From: Coriobacteriaceae bacterium | GTDB lineage: Bacteria; Actinomycetota; Coriobacteriia; Coriobacteriales; Coriobacteriaceae | NCBI GenBank assembly: GCA_902364975.1 | Contig: CABJFQ010000003.1 | Span: 1-64,000 of the forward strand | Direction: 5' to 3' | Length of the DNA stretch: 64,000 nucleotides | Part shown: positions 46,308-55,218 of the stretch, one piece after another | Numbering within the stretch: position 1 is the stretch's first letter | Layout of the letters: every line of letters begins with the position of its first letter | Notes under the pieces: generated by a model | Told to the model about the DNA's origin: nothing | Database searches by the model: none | Seen by the model: only the letters and a program-made list of their open reading frames with translations | Position numbers and translations under genes: made by a program

Positions 46308-46394
46308 GTTCATGTTTATTTGAACACATTCGAACATAGGTTGCAACCATTATTTGTTTAACTTTGTTCTTTTTTGAACAAATACCGTTTACGG
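46308..46394 (-). promoter_or_regulatory. lacAB promoter region with GAACAAA dyad and CCGT-N2-ACGG site
   Basis: TTTGTTC-TTTTTT-GAACAAA, and a looser pair TTGAACACATTCGAACA, lie 100-170 bp before lacA. ACCGTTTACGG is at 46384-46394. GTTCTTTTTTGTTTGAA, similar to the first dyad, occurs upstream of lacF on that strand, suggesting a shared lac regulator. Confidence 0.5.
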
Positions 46395-46454
46395 TTGATT
46401 GCCGACCGTTTGAGCCCGGCGCAGACGTAGCGACCATGTCTTCAACAAACAAAA

Positions 46455-46484
46455 GGGCGGCCGAGAACGTGTCTCGGCCGCCCT
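46455..46484. terminator. Terminator after the membrane protein gene
   Basis: GGGCGGCCGAGA pairs with TCTCGGCCGCCC around ACGTG(T). T-rich flanks on both sides (CTTTTG on the minus strand). Confidence 0.85.
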
Positions 46485-46519
46485 TCTTACGGTTGATCTT
46501 CCAAAGATCGCTTTGCCGC

Positions 46520-47533
46520 CTACTCAGACTGCCCGCTCTTCTTGGCATGTTTGGACGGAGCGCTCAGAAAACGTCCCGTTAAATAGTTCGCCGGGCCGGA
46601 AATATCGATCCCCAGCAGCGTGTGCCCCAGCCACAGAAACGCCGCGAGCACCAGCAATGGAATAACGCACGAAGTCACAATCATCACGATGACGCCTTCG
46701 ATCAGATCGGTCACCTGTTGCACAATCTCATCGGTCATCTGTTTGGCGCCGTTGGTCACCGACGCGACAAGACCCGAGGCACCGTCGGCAAGCTGCTCAA
46801 GCACGTTCTTGGATTCTGTGGACTCGGACTTTTTCTTGCTCGTTTTGGAGCTATTGCCGTCTGCCGCACCCGCAGCGTCGGCCGCCTTTTGCTCGGCCGC
46901 TTCGATGCTCACCCGATACGTCTCGTCGACCTTTTGCGACACCCATACGCTTGCAGGCACCAAGGCCATGCCGATCACGGCAACCACCAGCACGCGGGTC
47001 GCCACGCGGCGCAGGACAGCGCTCGTGCTCCAGCGTCCGTGAATGCCAAGCGAGACCGCAAAGAGCACCAGCGCAAACGGGATTAAGATGCCCAAGCCAA
47101 CCGACCACAAAATCGTGAGCAAGTATTTCTCGAGGTATAGCACGGCAAGCACGATACCAAGGTTGCCTGAAAGCTGTGCGAGCTGCTCAGCGACCGGCGT
47201 ACCCGTATCACCCGGCAGCGCGGTAATGCCCGCAGACAGCGCCACGCACGAGGCCGTGAGCGCCAGTACGTTACCTTTCTTTTGGTCGATAACCTCGATG
47301 GTGGAGTCCCAAGTCTTGGTATCGGCAAAATGCGGACGAGCCACAAAGCCCGACAGCAAGGCCAGTACCACGAGCGCAACGATGATACCGATCTGCAGCT
47401 TTTTGTTTGCGCACACGACATCGGACAGGCTGGGCTGCAGCTCGGTTACCGTCGTGTGCTCGGTTATCTGGACAGGACGCCCATGAGCCATCTCGTGCGC
47501 GTCTCTTTTTTGTATTGACCCGTTATCCGGCAT
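46520..47533 (-). CDS. Membrane protein of unknown function
   Basis: A 337-residue protein. A cytoplasmic start of about 45 residues leads to a helix (IGIIVALVVLALLSGFVA), an extracellular stretch of about 85 residues, three helices around residues 125-200, a polar loop rich in Ser, Lys and Glu (SSKTSKKKSESTESKNV), and a last helix pair (VIVMIVTSCVIPLLVLAAFLWLG). I recognise no family. It lies among lac genes on the same strand as lacF but is flanked by terminators on both sides, so it is probably independent. Confidence 0.75.
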   Translation of the reverse strand: MPDNGSIQKRDAHEMAHGRPVQITEHTTVTELQPSLSDVVCANKKLQIGIIVALVVLALLSGFVARPHFADTKTWDSTIEVIDQKKGNVLALTASCVALSAGITALPGDTGTPVAEQLAQLSGNLGIVLAVLYLEKYLLTILWSVGLGILIPFALVLFAVSLGIHGRWSTSAVLRRVATRVLVVAVIGMALVPASVWVSQKVDETYRVSIEAAEQKAADAAGAADGNSSKTSKKKSESTESKNVLEQLADGASGLVASVTNGAKQMTDEIVQQVTDLIEGVIVMIVTSCVIPLLVLAAFLWLGHTLLGIDISGPANYLTGRFLSAPSKHAKKSGQSE

Positions 47534-47648
47534 TTGGATACCTCCTCAGTCCGGCGTTTAATGTGAAAGGAAGTATACCCACCCAGCGAAAAACCGAACG
47601 GCAAGACGAACGGGCACCAAGACTGTCCCCAATGACTATTTCGGGATG

Positions 47649-47715
47649 AGTTGCGGTGGAATAGGGATTGTTTTGCGCCCGCCGGTCCCTATTCAGTCCC
47701 TATTTCACCGCAACT
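47649..47715. repeat. Palindrome with GTCCCTATT repeats before the lacF terminator
   Basis: AGTTGCGGTGGAATAGGGA pairs with TCCCTATTTCACCGCAACT (one mismatch). Another GTCCCTATTCA sits inside. The GGGAC-containing edge at 47623-47636 is a scrap of the 56-nt element. Confidence 0.65.
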
Positions 47716-47728
47716 TGGAGGAGTACAG

Positions 47729-47762
47729 AAAAAGCCCTGCCGCGGGTAGCGGCAGAGCTTTT
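47729..47762 (-). terminator. Rho-independent terminator of lacF
   Basis: On the minus strand GCTCTGCCGC pairs with GCGGCAGGGC, then TTTTTC. Confidence 0.9.
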
Positions 47763-47789
47763 GGAAGGGGACTTGGTTGTGAGAGCTCG

Positions 47790-48128
47790 TTAGGCGAGCT
47801 TAGCCTCGAGTGCGGCGATGCGCTTATAGGCATCGATGGTAAAGCGGGTCTGCTTCTCCAGGATCATGGTGGTCATGAGAGTGTCCTGAGCGTGAGCCAT
47901 GATGAAGGTCATCTCCATCTCGCCGCCGCCGGCCTCCTGCGAAAGCAGCTTGGTCTGCGTGTCGTGGGCGCCGATAAGTGCATCGCTGGCATCCTTGTGC
48001 AGCTGCTCGGCCTTCTCAAAATCACCCTCGCGAGCAGCATCGAGCGCTGCAAGCAGATCGGTCTGGGCGTCGCCCGCGTATGCGACAATCTCAAATCCAA
48101 CCATCGAGATTTCTTCTTTGGTTGCCAT
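47790..48128 (-). CDS. lacF: Lactose-type PTS EIIA component
   Basis: A 112-residue EIIA of the lactose/cellobiose family, a three-helix phosphocarrier that passes phosphate from HPr to EIIB. GFEIVAYAGDAQTDLLAALDAAREGDFEKAEQL is typical, and the active His is residue 79 in FIMAHAQDTLMTTMIL. It is separate from the lacE gene (IIC-IIB), which lies beyond the LacI gene on the opposite strand. Start ATG has AAAGGAA upstream. Confidence 0.92.
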   Translation of the reverse strand: MATKEEISMVGFEIVAYAGDAQTDLLAALDAAREGDFEKAEQLHKDASDALIGAHDTQTKLLSQEAGGGEMEMTFIMAHAQDTLMTTMILEKQTRFTIDAYKRIAALEAKLA

Positions 48129-48189
48129 ATTGCGTTCCTTTCACATATGAACCAACGGAGAGCATCGCGTCCGGGCATACGCGCTGCGC

Positions 48190-48282
48190 TGTGTATGGCA
48201 GGAACATTAACATTCAAACAAAAAAGAACAGCGCAAAACGTAATTTCGAGCTATGAACGGTTGCTTTTCACCCGTGAACGGT
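48190..48282 (-). promoter_or_regulatory. lacF promoter region with CCGT-N2-ACGG sites
   Basis: On the minus strand ACCGTTCACGG (48272-48282) and AACCGTTCA (48254-48262) lie 125-155 bp before the start. The A/T-rich GTTCTTTTTTGTTTGAATG lies closer in and resembles the dyad before lacA. Confidence 0.5.
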
Positions 48283-48342
48283 TTTTAAACCAATCTGAAC
48301 ATTCTCAAACACAATTAGCGGCAACCCAAACAGGTCCGCACC

Positions 48343-49347
48343 CTAGCGTATATCGCGCACCGTATCGCCCTCGACGAGCACACCCGGAAACAGCATGTGC
48401 TCCACACCGGGTGCAGCGCCCTCGGCGCCGGCAATCTTGTCGACCGCCCACATGCCGACGCGCTTGTTGTCAAAGCGCACCGTAGTCAGGCGACGATCGG
48501 GCACGATATCGCCCAAACTATCGTCAACACCCACCACGCTTACGTCCTGGGGCACGTGCTTCCCGCGCGACTCGAGCCCGCGAATGCAGCCGTAGGCCAT
48601 GGCATCGTTGGAAGCATAAATGGCTGTGCAGTTCGAATCGTCCGCAAGCACCTGGCCGGCGGCATATCCGCTCTGTGCCGTCCAATCGCCACGGACGAGT
48701 CGCGGCGGCTCAATACCATGCGCGCGCAATGTCTCGCGCCAGCCCTCCTCGCGACGCATGCCCGAAAGCGAGCGCTCGGGGCACGAGATAAAGTGCACGG
48801 TCTTGTGCCCCTGCTCCAGCAGGTACTCGACCACCTGGCGCGAGCAATCGAACTGGTCGTTATCGACTGTTGAACAGAGCGGGTGCTCCAGCATGGTAAC
48901 GAGCACCGTCTGCATACCGGGCAGCGGCTCGAAGGTGCCAAAGTCCGCCGGCATGCGATTCATGATCACAACCATGCCATCCACCGGCAGCGCGCTCATG
49001 CGCGACGATGCGCTCTCGAGGGTATACGGATGCCCGTCTACTTTAGTGAGGGTGATGGCATAGCCATGTTTGTCGGCCGCGGCGGCAAAGCCCTCCATAC
49101 GGTCGAGGTTGCCGGTGCCGGTAATGTTGAACATGGCGACGCCGACGGTCTTAAACTTGCCGCGGCGCAGCGATCGACCGGCAAAATTGGGGCGATACCC
49201 CAGCTCGCGCATGGCGGCGCGCACGCGCTCCTTGGTCTCGAGGCGCACGCTGGGCGAATCGTGCACCGTACGCGAGACTGTCTGCTCCGAGACGCCCGCG
49301 AGACGCGCCACGTCCTTAACGGAAACCGATTTTTTAACAGCGGCCAT
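48343..49347 (-). CDS. LacI-family regulator of the lactose genes
   Basis: A 334-residue LacI-type regulator. The helix-turn-helix VSVKDVARLAGVSEQTVSRTVHD and hinge GRSLRRGKFKTVG precede the sugar-binding core (AIYASNDAMAYGCIRGLESRG, SVVGVDDSLGDIV). It is divergent from lacE-lacG and codirectional with lacF. The spacer to lacE holds two inverted copies of AATGGCAACGTYAACATT. It is a paralogue of the regulator at 38426. Confidence 0.92.
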   Translation of the reverse strand: MAAVKKSVSVKDVARLAGVSEQTVSRTVHDSPSVRLETKERVRAAMRELGYRPNFAGRSLRRGKFKTVGVAMFNITGTGNLDRMEGFAAAADKHGYAITLTKVDGHPYTLESASSRMSALPVDGMVVIMNRMPADFGTFEPLPGMQTVLVTMLEHPLCSTVDNDQFDCSRQVVEYLLEQGHKTVHFISCPERSLSGMRREEGWRETLRAHGIEPPRLVRGDWTAQSGYAAGQVLADDSNCTAIYASNDAMAYGCIRGLESRGKHVPQDVSVVGVDDSLGDIVPDRRLTTVRFDNKRVGMWAVDKIAGAEGAAPGVEHMLFPGVLVEGDTVRDIR

Positions 49348-49505
49348 AGGTCGATCTTTCTATGTCAACGATGCCATTGAAGACATCCTGCGCAGTCATT
49401 TTGAACACCTTTAAGTATATCCAACGCCTCCCCAACGATACGCTTACCACCCAAAACCTACCGTTCACCGACAATTCTGCTTCCCCGAGCGGCTTTTGTC
49501 GCCCA

Positions 49506-49643
49506 AATGTTAACGTTGCCATTGTGCAAACACAGAGCCACCGGGCGGCTCAAACGTTTACGCGCAAGGAATCGACGGTCCACAGGCACAAGGGCCACCG
49601 GTTCGCGTCTTTTTTTGTGCCGCAAAATGGCAACGTCAACATT
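49506..49643. promoter_or_regulatory. Two 18-bp LacI operators before lacE
   Basis: AATGTTAACGTTGCCATT (49506-49523) is, in reverse complement, one base different from AATGGCAACGTCAACATT (49626-49643). The centres are 120 bp apart, spaced for DNA looping, and the second lies 60 bp before lacE. ACCGTTCACCG is at 49460-49470. Confidence 0.75.
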
Positions 49644-49704
49644 TTGGCAACCGAACGTCAAAAGCTACCATCGTTGCTAACCCACCGACTCTTAGGAGCA
49701 TTGC

Positions 49705-51474
49705 ATGGAGCAACTCATCGCCATCATCGAAAAGGGCCAGCCCTTTTTCAACGCGATCGCCCGCAACAAGTACCTCAAGGCGATCCGCGACGGCTTTATC
49801 TCCGTCATCCCCATCATCATCTTCTCGTCCATCTTCTGCCTGGTAGCCTCGGTCCCCAACATCTGGGGTTTCTACTGGCCCGATGACATCAACAACGCCC
49901 TGTGGAAGTGCTACAACTACTCCATGGGCATTCTGGCCATCGCCTGCGCCGCCACCACGGCCAAGCACTTCGCCGACGCCCAGAACCGCGATCTACCCAA
50001 GAACAACCAGATCAACTTCATCTCGTGCATGTGCGCAGCCATCATCGGCTTCTTGCTCCTTTCGAGCGACACGATCGCCACGGATGCTGCCAGCGGCTTC
50101 AACACCACCTACCTTGGTTCCAAAGGCCTGTTGATCGCCTTTATCGCTGCGTTTGTGACCGGCATCATCTACAAGTTCTTCATTAAGCGCAACATCACCG
50201 TCAAGATGCCCGAGCAGGTTCCGCCCAACATCTCGCAGACCTTTAAGGACATCATCCCCTTCTCCGTCTGCATCACCGTCTTTTGGGTCTTTGACATCGT
50301 CTTCCGCGCTGCCTTTGGCTTCTGCTTTGCCCAGGGCGTCATCCAGGTGTTCCAGCCCCTGTTCACCGCCGCCGACGGCTATATCGGCCTCGCTGTGATC
50401 TACGGCGCTATGAGCCTCTTCTGGTTCGTCGGCGTCCACGGCCCCTCGATCGTCGAGCCCGCCATCGCCGCCGCTCTCGTTGCCAACATGACCGACAACC
50501 TGGCTGCATTCCAGGCCGGCGAGCACGCCACCGCCGTCCTGACGCAGGGAGCCCAGTACTTCGTCGTCTGCATGGGCGGCACCGGCGCCACGCTCGTCCT
50601 GGTCTTTATGTTCTGCTTCCTGGCCAAGTCCCAGGAGATGCGCGCCGTCGGCAAAGCAGCCATCGTCCCCGTGTGCTTTGCCGTCAACGAGCCGCTGCTG
50701 TTCGCCGCGCCTATCGTGCTCAACCCCGTCTTCTTTGTCCCGTTTGTCTTTGCCCCGATCGCCAACATCTGGATCCTCAAGGTCTTTATCGACTTCTTGG
50801 GCATGAACGGCTTTATGTACACCCTGCCCTGGACCGTCCCCGGCCCCATCGGCACCATCATGGGCCTGGGCTTCCAGCCGCTCGCCTTTGTGATGCTCGC
50901 CATCATCCTAGTCATCGACTTTGCCCTGTACTACCCGTTCTTCCGTGCCTATGACGCCCAGAAGTGCGCCGAGGAGGCCGAGATCTCCCAGGAGGAGCTC
51001 GCCGCCAAGAACGCCGAGAAGGCCGCCAAGCTCAACGACGCCTTCCAGGGTAAGGCCGACGCCAAGAGTGTTGCCGCCGGCGCCGCTGCCGAGGTCGTAA
51101 AGACCGACGCTGCCCCCGCTGCTGCCGCCACCGAAGCTACGGCCGCCAGCGACCTCAACGGCAAGCGCGTACTCGTGCTCTGCCAGGGCGGCGGCACTTC
51201 GGGCCTGCTCGCCAACGCACTGGCCAAGGCCGCCAAGGAGCGCGGCATCGATCTTGAGACCGCCGCCGATGCCTATGGCAACCACGTGGACATGCTTCCC
51301 GACTTTGACCTGGTCGTCCTGGCCCCGCAGGCCGCCAGCTACCTGGCCGACCTGCAGAAGGACTGCGAGCGCGTGGGCAACAAGTGCGTCGCCTGCCGCG
51401 GTAAGCAATACATCGAGCTCTCCCAGAACGGCGACAAGTCTCTCGCCTTTGTGAGCGAGCAGCTGTCGAAGTAA
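49705..51474 (+). CDS. lacE: Lactose-specific PTS EIICB component
   Basis: A 589-residue permease. Residues 1-430 are the EIIC membrane domain of the lactose family (MEQLIAIIEKGQPFFNAIARNKYLKAIRDGFISVIPIIIFSS; VCFAVNEPLLFAAPIVLNP). A long Ala/Glu/Lys linker leads to a C-terminal EIIB with phosphorylated Cys in VLVLCQGGGTSGLLANALAKAA. It imports and phosphorylates lactose with phosphate from LacF. It is followed by lacG after a hairpin. Start ATG follows TTAGGAG. Confidence 0.94.
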   Translation: MEQLIAIIEKGQPFFNAIARNKYLKAIRDGFISVIPIIIFSSIFCLVASVPNIWGFYWPDDINNALWKCYNYSMGILAIACAATTAKHFADAQNRDLPKNNQINFISCMCAAIIGFLLLSSDTIATDAASGFNTTYLGSKGLLIAFIAAFVTGIIYKFFIKRNITVKMPEQVPPNISQTFKDIIPFSVCITVFWVFDIVFRAAFGFCFAQGVIQVFQPLFTAADGYIGLAVIYGAMSLFWFVGVHGPSIVEPAIAAALVANMTDNLAAFQAGEHATAVLTQGAQYFVVCMGGTGATLVLVFMFCFLAKSQEMRAVGKAAIVPVCFAVNEPLLFAAPIVLNPVFFVPFVFAPIANIWILKVFIDFLGMNGFMYTLPWTVPGPIGTIMGLGFQPLAFVMLAIILVIDFALYYPFFRAYDAQKCAEEAEISQEELAAKNAEKAAKLNDAFQGKADAKSVAAGAAAEVVKTDAAPAAAATEATAASDLNGKRVLVLCQGGGTSGLLANALAKAAKERGIDLETAADAYGNHVDMLPDFDLVVLAPQAASYLADLQKDCERVGNKCVACRGKQYIELSQNGDKSLAFVSEQLSK

Positions 51475-51483
51475 GTAACGCTT

Positions 51484-51518
51484 AGGGCCAGCCGACTATC
51501 CAAGACCGGCTGGCCCTT
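51484..51518 (+). terminator. Hairpin between lacE and lacG
   Basis: AGGGCCAGCCG pairs with CGGCTGGCCCT and is followed by TCGATTT. It may reduce transcription into lacG, or reflect a processing site. The lacG ribosome-binding site after it is poor (GGAT). Confidence 0.65.
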
Positions 51519-51540
51519 CGATTTAAACGATTGGATCATC

Positions 51541-52980
51541 ATGTCCGTTAACCCTGCCAGCGTCACCAACCCGCCCGCGCAGTTTCCCGAGGACTTTGTC
51601 TTTGGCGGCGCCACCGCTGCCTACCAGGTAGAAGGCGAGACCCGCACCCACGGAAAGGGCAAGGTCGCCTGGGACGACTTCCTGGAGGCCCAGGGCCGTT
51701 TCTCCCCCGACCCCGCCTCCGACTTCTACAACCAGTACCCCGTCGATCTGGAGCTGTGCGAGGAGTTCGGCATCAACGGCATCCGCCTCTCCATCGCCTG
51801 GAGCCGTATCTTCCCCGAGGGTACTGGCAAGGTAAACCCCGAGGGCGTGCAGTTCTACCACGATCTCTTTGCCGAGTGCCACAAGCACCACGTTGAGCCG
51901 TTTGTCACGCTGCATCACTTTGACACGCCGCTGCCCCTCTTTGAGAAGGGCGACTTCCTCAATCGCGAGACCATCGACGCCTTTGTGGACTTTGCCACCT
52001 TCTGCTTTAAGGAATACGCTGACCAGGTGACCTATTGGTTCACCTTTAACGAGATCTGGGCTGACGCCTCCAACACCTACATCGAGGGCACCTTCCCCGG
52101 CGGCGTCAAAGCTCATCTGGCCGAGGCCTTCCAGTGCGAGCACAACATGATGCTTGCCCACGCCAAGGCTGTGCTGGCCTTCCACAACGGCGGCTTTAAG
52201 GGCAAGATCGGCGTCATTCAGTCGTTAGAGTTCAAGTACCCGCTCAACGAGAACGACCCCGCCGACATCAAGGCCGCCAACAACGAGCACGTGCTGCAAA
52301 ACCAGTTCCTGCTTGACGCCACCTTCCGCGGCGACTATGCCCCCGACACCCTCGAGTGCGCCAACCGCCTGGCTGCCGTCTCGGGCGGCACCATCGAGAT
52401 CCTGGACAAGGACCTCGAGATTATGCGCGAGGCCGCGCTCTACAACGACTACCTGGGTGTCAACAACTACCAGTGCCGTTTCCTCAAGGCCTACGACGGC
52501 GAGAACGACCTGCACCACAACGGCACGGGCGAGAAGGGTACCGGCCGCTGGCGCGTCAAGGGCATTGGCGAGCATGTGAACAAGCCCGGCATCCCCACCA
52601 CCGACTGGGACTGGATCATCTATCCCGAGGGTCTGTTCGATCTGCTCGTCTACATTAAACAGCGCTACCCCAACTACAAGCAGATTTTCATTACCGAAAA
52701 CGGTATGGGCTACAAGGACCCCTACAAGGACGGCTTTGTGGACGACCAGCCGCGCATCGACTACATCGAGCAGCACCTGCGCTGGCTGCTTAAGGCCATG
52801 GAGGTGGGCGTCAACGTGGGCGGCTACTTCCTGTGGAGCCTGCAGGACCAGTTCTCCTGGACCAACGGCTACAACAAGCGCTACGGCTTCTTCTACGTAG
52901 ACTTTGAAACCCAGAAGCGCACGCCCAAGGCAAGCGCCTACTGGTACAAGCACGTGGCGCAGACCCGTCGTCTGGACTAG
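51541..52980 (+). CDS. lacG: 6-phospho-beta-galactosidase
   Basis: A 479-residue GH1 enzyme that hydrolyses lactose-6-phosphate to glucose and galactose-6-phosphate. The acid/base is Glu171 (FTFNEIW) and the nucleophile Glu386 (IFITENGMG). The 6-phospho-specific loop near the end (SWTNGYNKRYGFFYVD) has the Ser-Lys-Tyr set of phospho-glycosidases. Its place after lacE with lacA/B/C nearby favours galactoside over glucoside substrates. A strong hairpin terminator follows. Confidence 0.93.
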   Translation: MSVNPASVTNPPAQFPEDFVFGGATAAYQVEGETRTHGKGKVAWDDFLEAQGRFSPDPASDFYNQYPVDLELCEEFGINGIRLSIAWSRIFPEGTGKVNPEGVQFYHDLFAECHKHHVEPFVTLHHFDTPLPLFEKGDFLNRETIDAFVDFATFCFKEYADQVTYWFTFNEIWADASNTYIEGTFPGGVKAHLAEAFQCEHNMMLAHAKAVLAFHNGGFKGKIGVIQSLEFKYPLNENDPADIKAANNEHVLQNQFLLDATFRGDYAPDTLECANRLAAVSGGTIEILDKDLEIMREAALYNDYLGVNNYQCRFLKAYDGENDLHHNGTGEKGTGRWRVKGIGEHVNKPGIPTTDWDWIIYPEGLFDLLVYIKQRYPNYKQIFITENGMGYKDPYKDGFVDDQPRIDYIEQHLRWLLKAMEVGVNVGGYFLWSLQDQFSWTNGYNKRYGFFYVDFETQKRTPKASAYWYKHVAQTRRLD

Positions 52981-53033
52981 TGGCTTGCAGTTGGCGTAAT
53001 TGCCCTGCTCACATAACTTGTCCCCATTTCTCA

Positions 53034-53071
53034 GCCGGGGGCGGCACGTCACACGGCGCGCCGCCCCCGGC
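53034..53071 (+). terminator. Terminator of lacEG
   Basis: GCCGGGGGCGGC pairs with GCCGCCCCCGGC, then CTTTGTGTTT. Confidence 0.88.
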
Positions 53072-53102
53072 CTTTGTGTTTGGGCGGACCGGGAGCCGTT
53101 TG

Positions 53103-53399
53103 TCTCGATCTGTAACATCTGACCCGCGGTTTCGGCCCCAACTGTTACAGATCGAGATGAACACACAGGGCAATCCTCTCAGTCTCAATCTGTAACATCT
53201 AGCTAAGTTTTTGGGTCCTAGTTGTTACAGATCAAGATGAACGCACGAGCCAACCCTCTCAATCTAAATCTGTAACATCTGGCGGGTTATTTCTCCCCTA
53301 CCTGTTACGGATCGAGATGAATAGATTAGACCTAGCCTAAAAATCTCAACCTGTAACACGTAGCCGAGTTTTTCAGTCCTAACTGTTACAGATCGAGAC
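53103..53399. repeat. Array of four palindromic units with period 80-81 bp
   Basis: Each unit has arms like TCTCRATCTGTAACA and TGTTACAGATCGAGA around a variable 20-nt centre; CTGTAACA starts at 53110, 53190, 53270 and 53351. Unit 1's centre contains ACCCGCGGTTT. A fifth, solitary unit lies at 55219-55275. Confidence 0.85.
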
Positions 53400-53668
53400 A
53401 AACAGGCCGAGCAAGCTACACCCGTAGGTCTTTCACGCTGGAGCATTCGACCAGCACGCCCGAAACAAGCGTACGGCTTCTGGAGCTCGGGGCTTCTAGG
53501 CACGCAACGACCTCGTCGGGCGCACGGACACCCAGTCCGCGGTGACTGAACTTCACCGACATATCCCGAAAACTCGATCCCCGGCTTAGCTTGCGCGCAT
53601 TATCACAATAAACCCCCAACGATACACGGTCCTGCGGTTCAATGAGCCACAGGACCGCATGCCGTCGA
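53400..53668. other. Gene-poor stretch; doubtful 67-residue frame
   Basis: A minus-strand frame at 53416-53619 starts with TTG and has no known family or clear ribosome-binding site; I do not accept it as a gene. A hairpin at about 53625-53660 (GCGGTCCTG / CAGGACCGC) may terminate the ATPase gene. Confidence 0.4.
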
Positions 53669-55039
53669 TCAGATAAAGATCGTCATATACAGAGGTAGAT
53701 ATATCCTATGCCCTTCAGCCCTGAGCTGTTTTGGGTGAAGAACTATCTCTTCTCCGACTCGTCGTTCGAATCGTCTGCCGAAATCGTCAAGCGAGATTGT
53801 TGAATACGATTTGGAAGATTTAACTTCAACAGGAGTGACCCGCGGTTTTCCAGCCGCGTCTTCAAAGCCGCGCGAAACAAGAAAATCAATTTCACGCGTT
53901 CTGGGCCGACTCCCCTCTGTTTTGGAAGGCTCCTGCCAGCTGTAATAAAAAAGCGAATGCCCCAGACTCTTAAGCTGCTGCGCCACGATGTTCTCGATTA
54001 GCATTCCTTTATTAATTGAAATTCTTCCAAATTGAATGTCTCTATGAACATCCATAAGGTCCGGACCATCATCAAACGCCAAGCTCACGAGCAATCCCGT
54101 GTCCGCCATATAGCATTTAAGCGAAGACGCGTCCTCGTGCAGGCGGTAACCCACGCTCGGATCACTGCATAAATAGCAACGGTTAATCAGTCGCGCATCC
54201 TCAAGCCAGATTAACGCCGACTCATATGTCTCAAAACGGGACCCCTTCTCCAAGCTGTCAAATTTGAACCGTTTATTTGCCGCAGATAATTGACCCGGAA
54301 TATCGTCATAAACCGCCCGCGCACGTCTAGCGTCCGAACCTCCAAACTTGGCAATGTCCTCCCTGTACAGTGCGATAATCTGCCGTTTAACCCTGTCGCA
54401 TCCTCTAAAATCATTCTCTGCCACAAAGGAGTCGACCGACTGAGGCATACCACCGACAAGCATATACTCATCAAATAATCTCATGCACGTCGCATGAACG
54501 CCGTCCGGAAGCGCGGTCCGAGATTCGCGCCCTTTACGGATCTCTTCTGCATAAAGATCTTTTCCGGTCGCCCAAAGATACTCCTCAAAATCGAGGGGCT
54601 CGAGAGGGATCCTTTCTTCCTCTGACGGTATGACAATGCTATCGACATTCTTTTTGATGGAGACAAGAGAGCCTGTCTCGATGTAATCAAATCTGCCGTC
54701 TTCTACAAGATGCTTTATGTATTCGCGCGCGATGGGAAACCGCTGCACTTCATCAAAAATGACCAGCGACTCTCTCGGTTCGAGGGCCTTACCATACTGC
54801 AGCTGAAGCATGCGTAAAAAAAGATCGACATCTTCACGATGGTTCAGAAATATATCGAGCGTGGCTTTGCTAGCAGCCGAAAAGTCAATGTACAGATAAT
54901 CCTTGTATTCATTTTGCGCGAAGCACTTGACGAGCGTCGTTTTGCCAACGCGTCTTGCACCCTCAATAAGCACCGCAGTGCGCCCTTGCGAGCGTTCTTT
55001 CCACTCCTGCAGACGATCATATGCCTTCCGTTTAAACAT
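53669..55039 (-). CDS. AAA-type ATPase with DUF4143 C-terminal domain
   Basis: A 456-residue protein of the AAA_14/DUF4143 group. It has Walker A EGARRVGKTTL near residue 30, Walker B SLVIFDEVQR, a sensor region IETGSLVSIKKN, and the specificity loop PLEPLDFEEYLWA. The C-terminal half carries VGGMPQSVDSF and a nuclease-like end (EIDFLVSRG...TPVEVKSSKSYS), the PD-(D/E)xK-like fold seen in these proteins. Their role is unknown; they are common, mobile and multi-copy in gut bacteria. Its GC content is lower than its neighbours', a sign of transfer. A four-copy direct-repeat array lies 32 bp upstream of its start. Confidence 0.88.
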   Translation of the reverse strand: MFKRKAYDRLQEWKERSQGRTAVLIEGARRVGKTTLVKCFAQNEYKDYLYIDFSAASKATLDIFLNHREDVDLFLRMLQLQYGKALEPRESLVIFDEVQRFPIAREYIKHLVEDGRFDYIETGSLVSIKKNVDSIVIPSEEERIPLEPLDFEEYLWATGKDLYAEEIRKGRESRTALPDGVHATCMRLFDEYMLVGGMPQSVDSFVAENDFRGCDRVKRQIIALYREDIAKFGGSDARRARAVYDDIPGQLSAANKRFKFDSLEKGSRFETYESALIWLEDARLINRCYLCSDPSVGYRLHEDASSLKCYMADTGLLVSLAFDDGPDLMDVHRDIQFGRISINKGMLIENIVAQQLKSLGHSLFYYSWQEPSKTEGSRPRTREIDFLVSRGFEDAAGKPRVTPVEVKSSKSYSTISLDDFGRRFERRVGEEIVLHPKQLRAEGHRIYLPLYMTIFI

Positions 55040-55071
55040 AATCTCACCTCAGCATAATTTACGTGCTAGTT

Positions 55072-55189
55072 TACAAAAATACCGACCTTCAGATATATCT
55101 AATAATACAAAAATACCGAGCTTTAAATGAGCTTATAGCTACAAAAATACCGACCATTGCAATGGTTGAGACATACAGTAATACCGAGC
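55072..55189. repeat. Four direct repeats at exact 34-bp period upstream of the ATPase
   Basis: TACAAAAATACCGAC/GC begins at 55072, 55106 and 55140, and a variant TACAGTAATACCGAGC at 55174. Sixteen-base repeats alternate with three unrelated 18-base spacers. It looks like an iteron or operator array. Confidence 0.85.
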
Positions 55190-55218
55190 TTTACGCATAA
55201 CGGATGCTATGCCTCACC

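Noticed and set aside
53103..53399. CRISPR array at 53.1 kb
   Set aside because: Units are 80-bp inverted repeats with conserved arms, not direct repeats separated by unique spacers.
53416..53619. 67-residue minus-strand gene
   Set aside because: TTG start without a ribosome-binding site, no family, between a repeat array and a terminator; not supported.
55072..55189. CRISPR-like array (short direct repeats with unique spacers)
   Set aside because: Only four 16-bp repeats and 18-bp spacers, shorter than any CRISPR; no cas genes; placed at a promoter. An iteron or operator array fits better.
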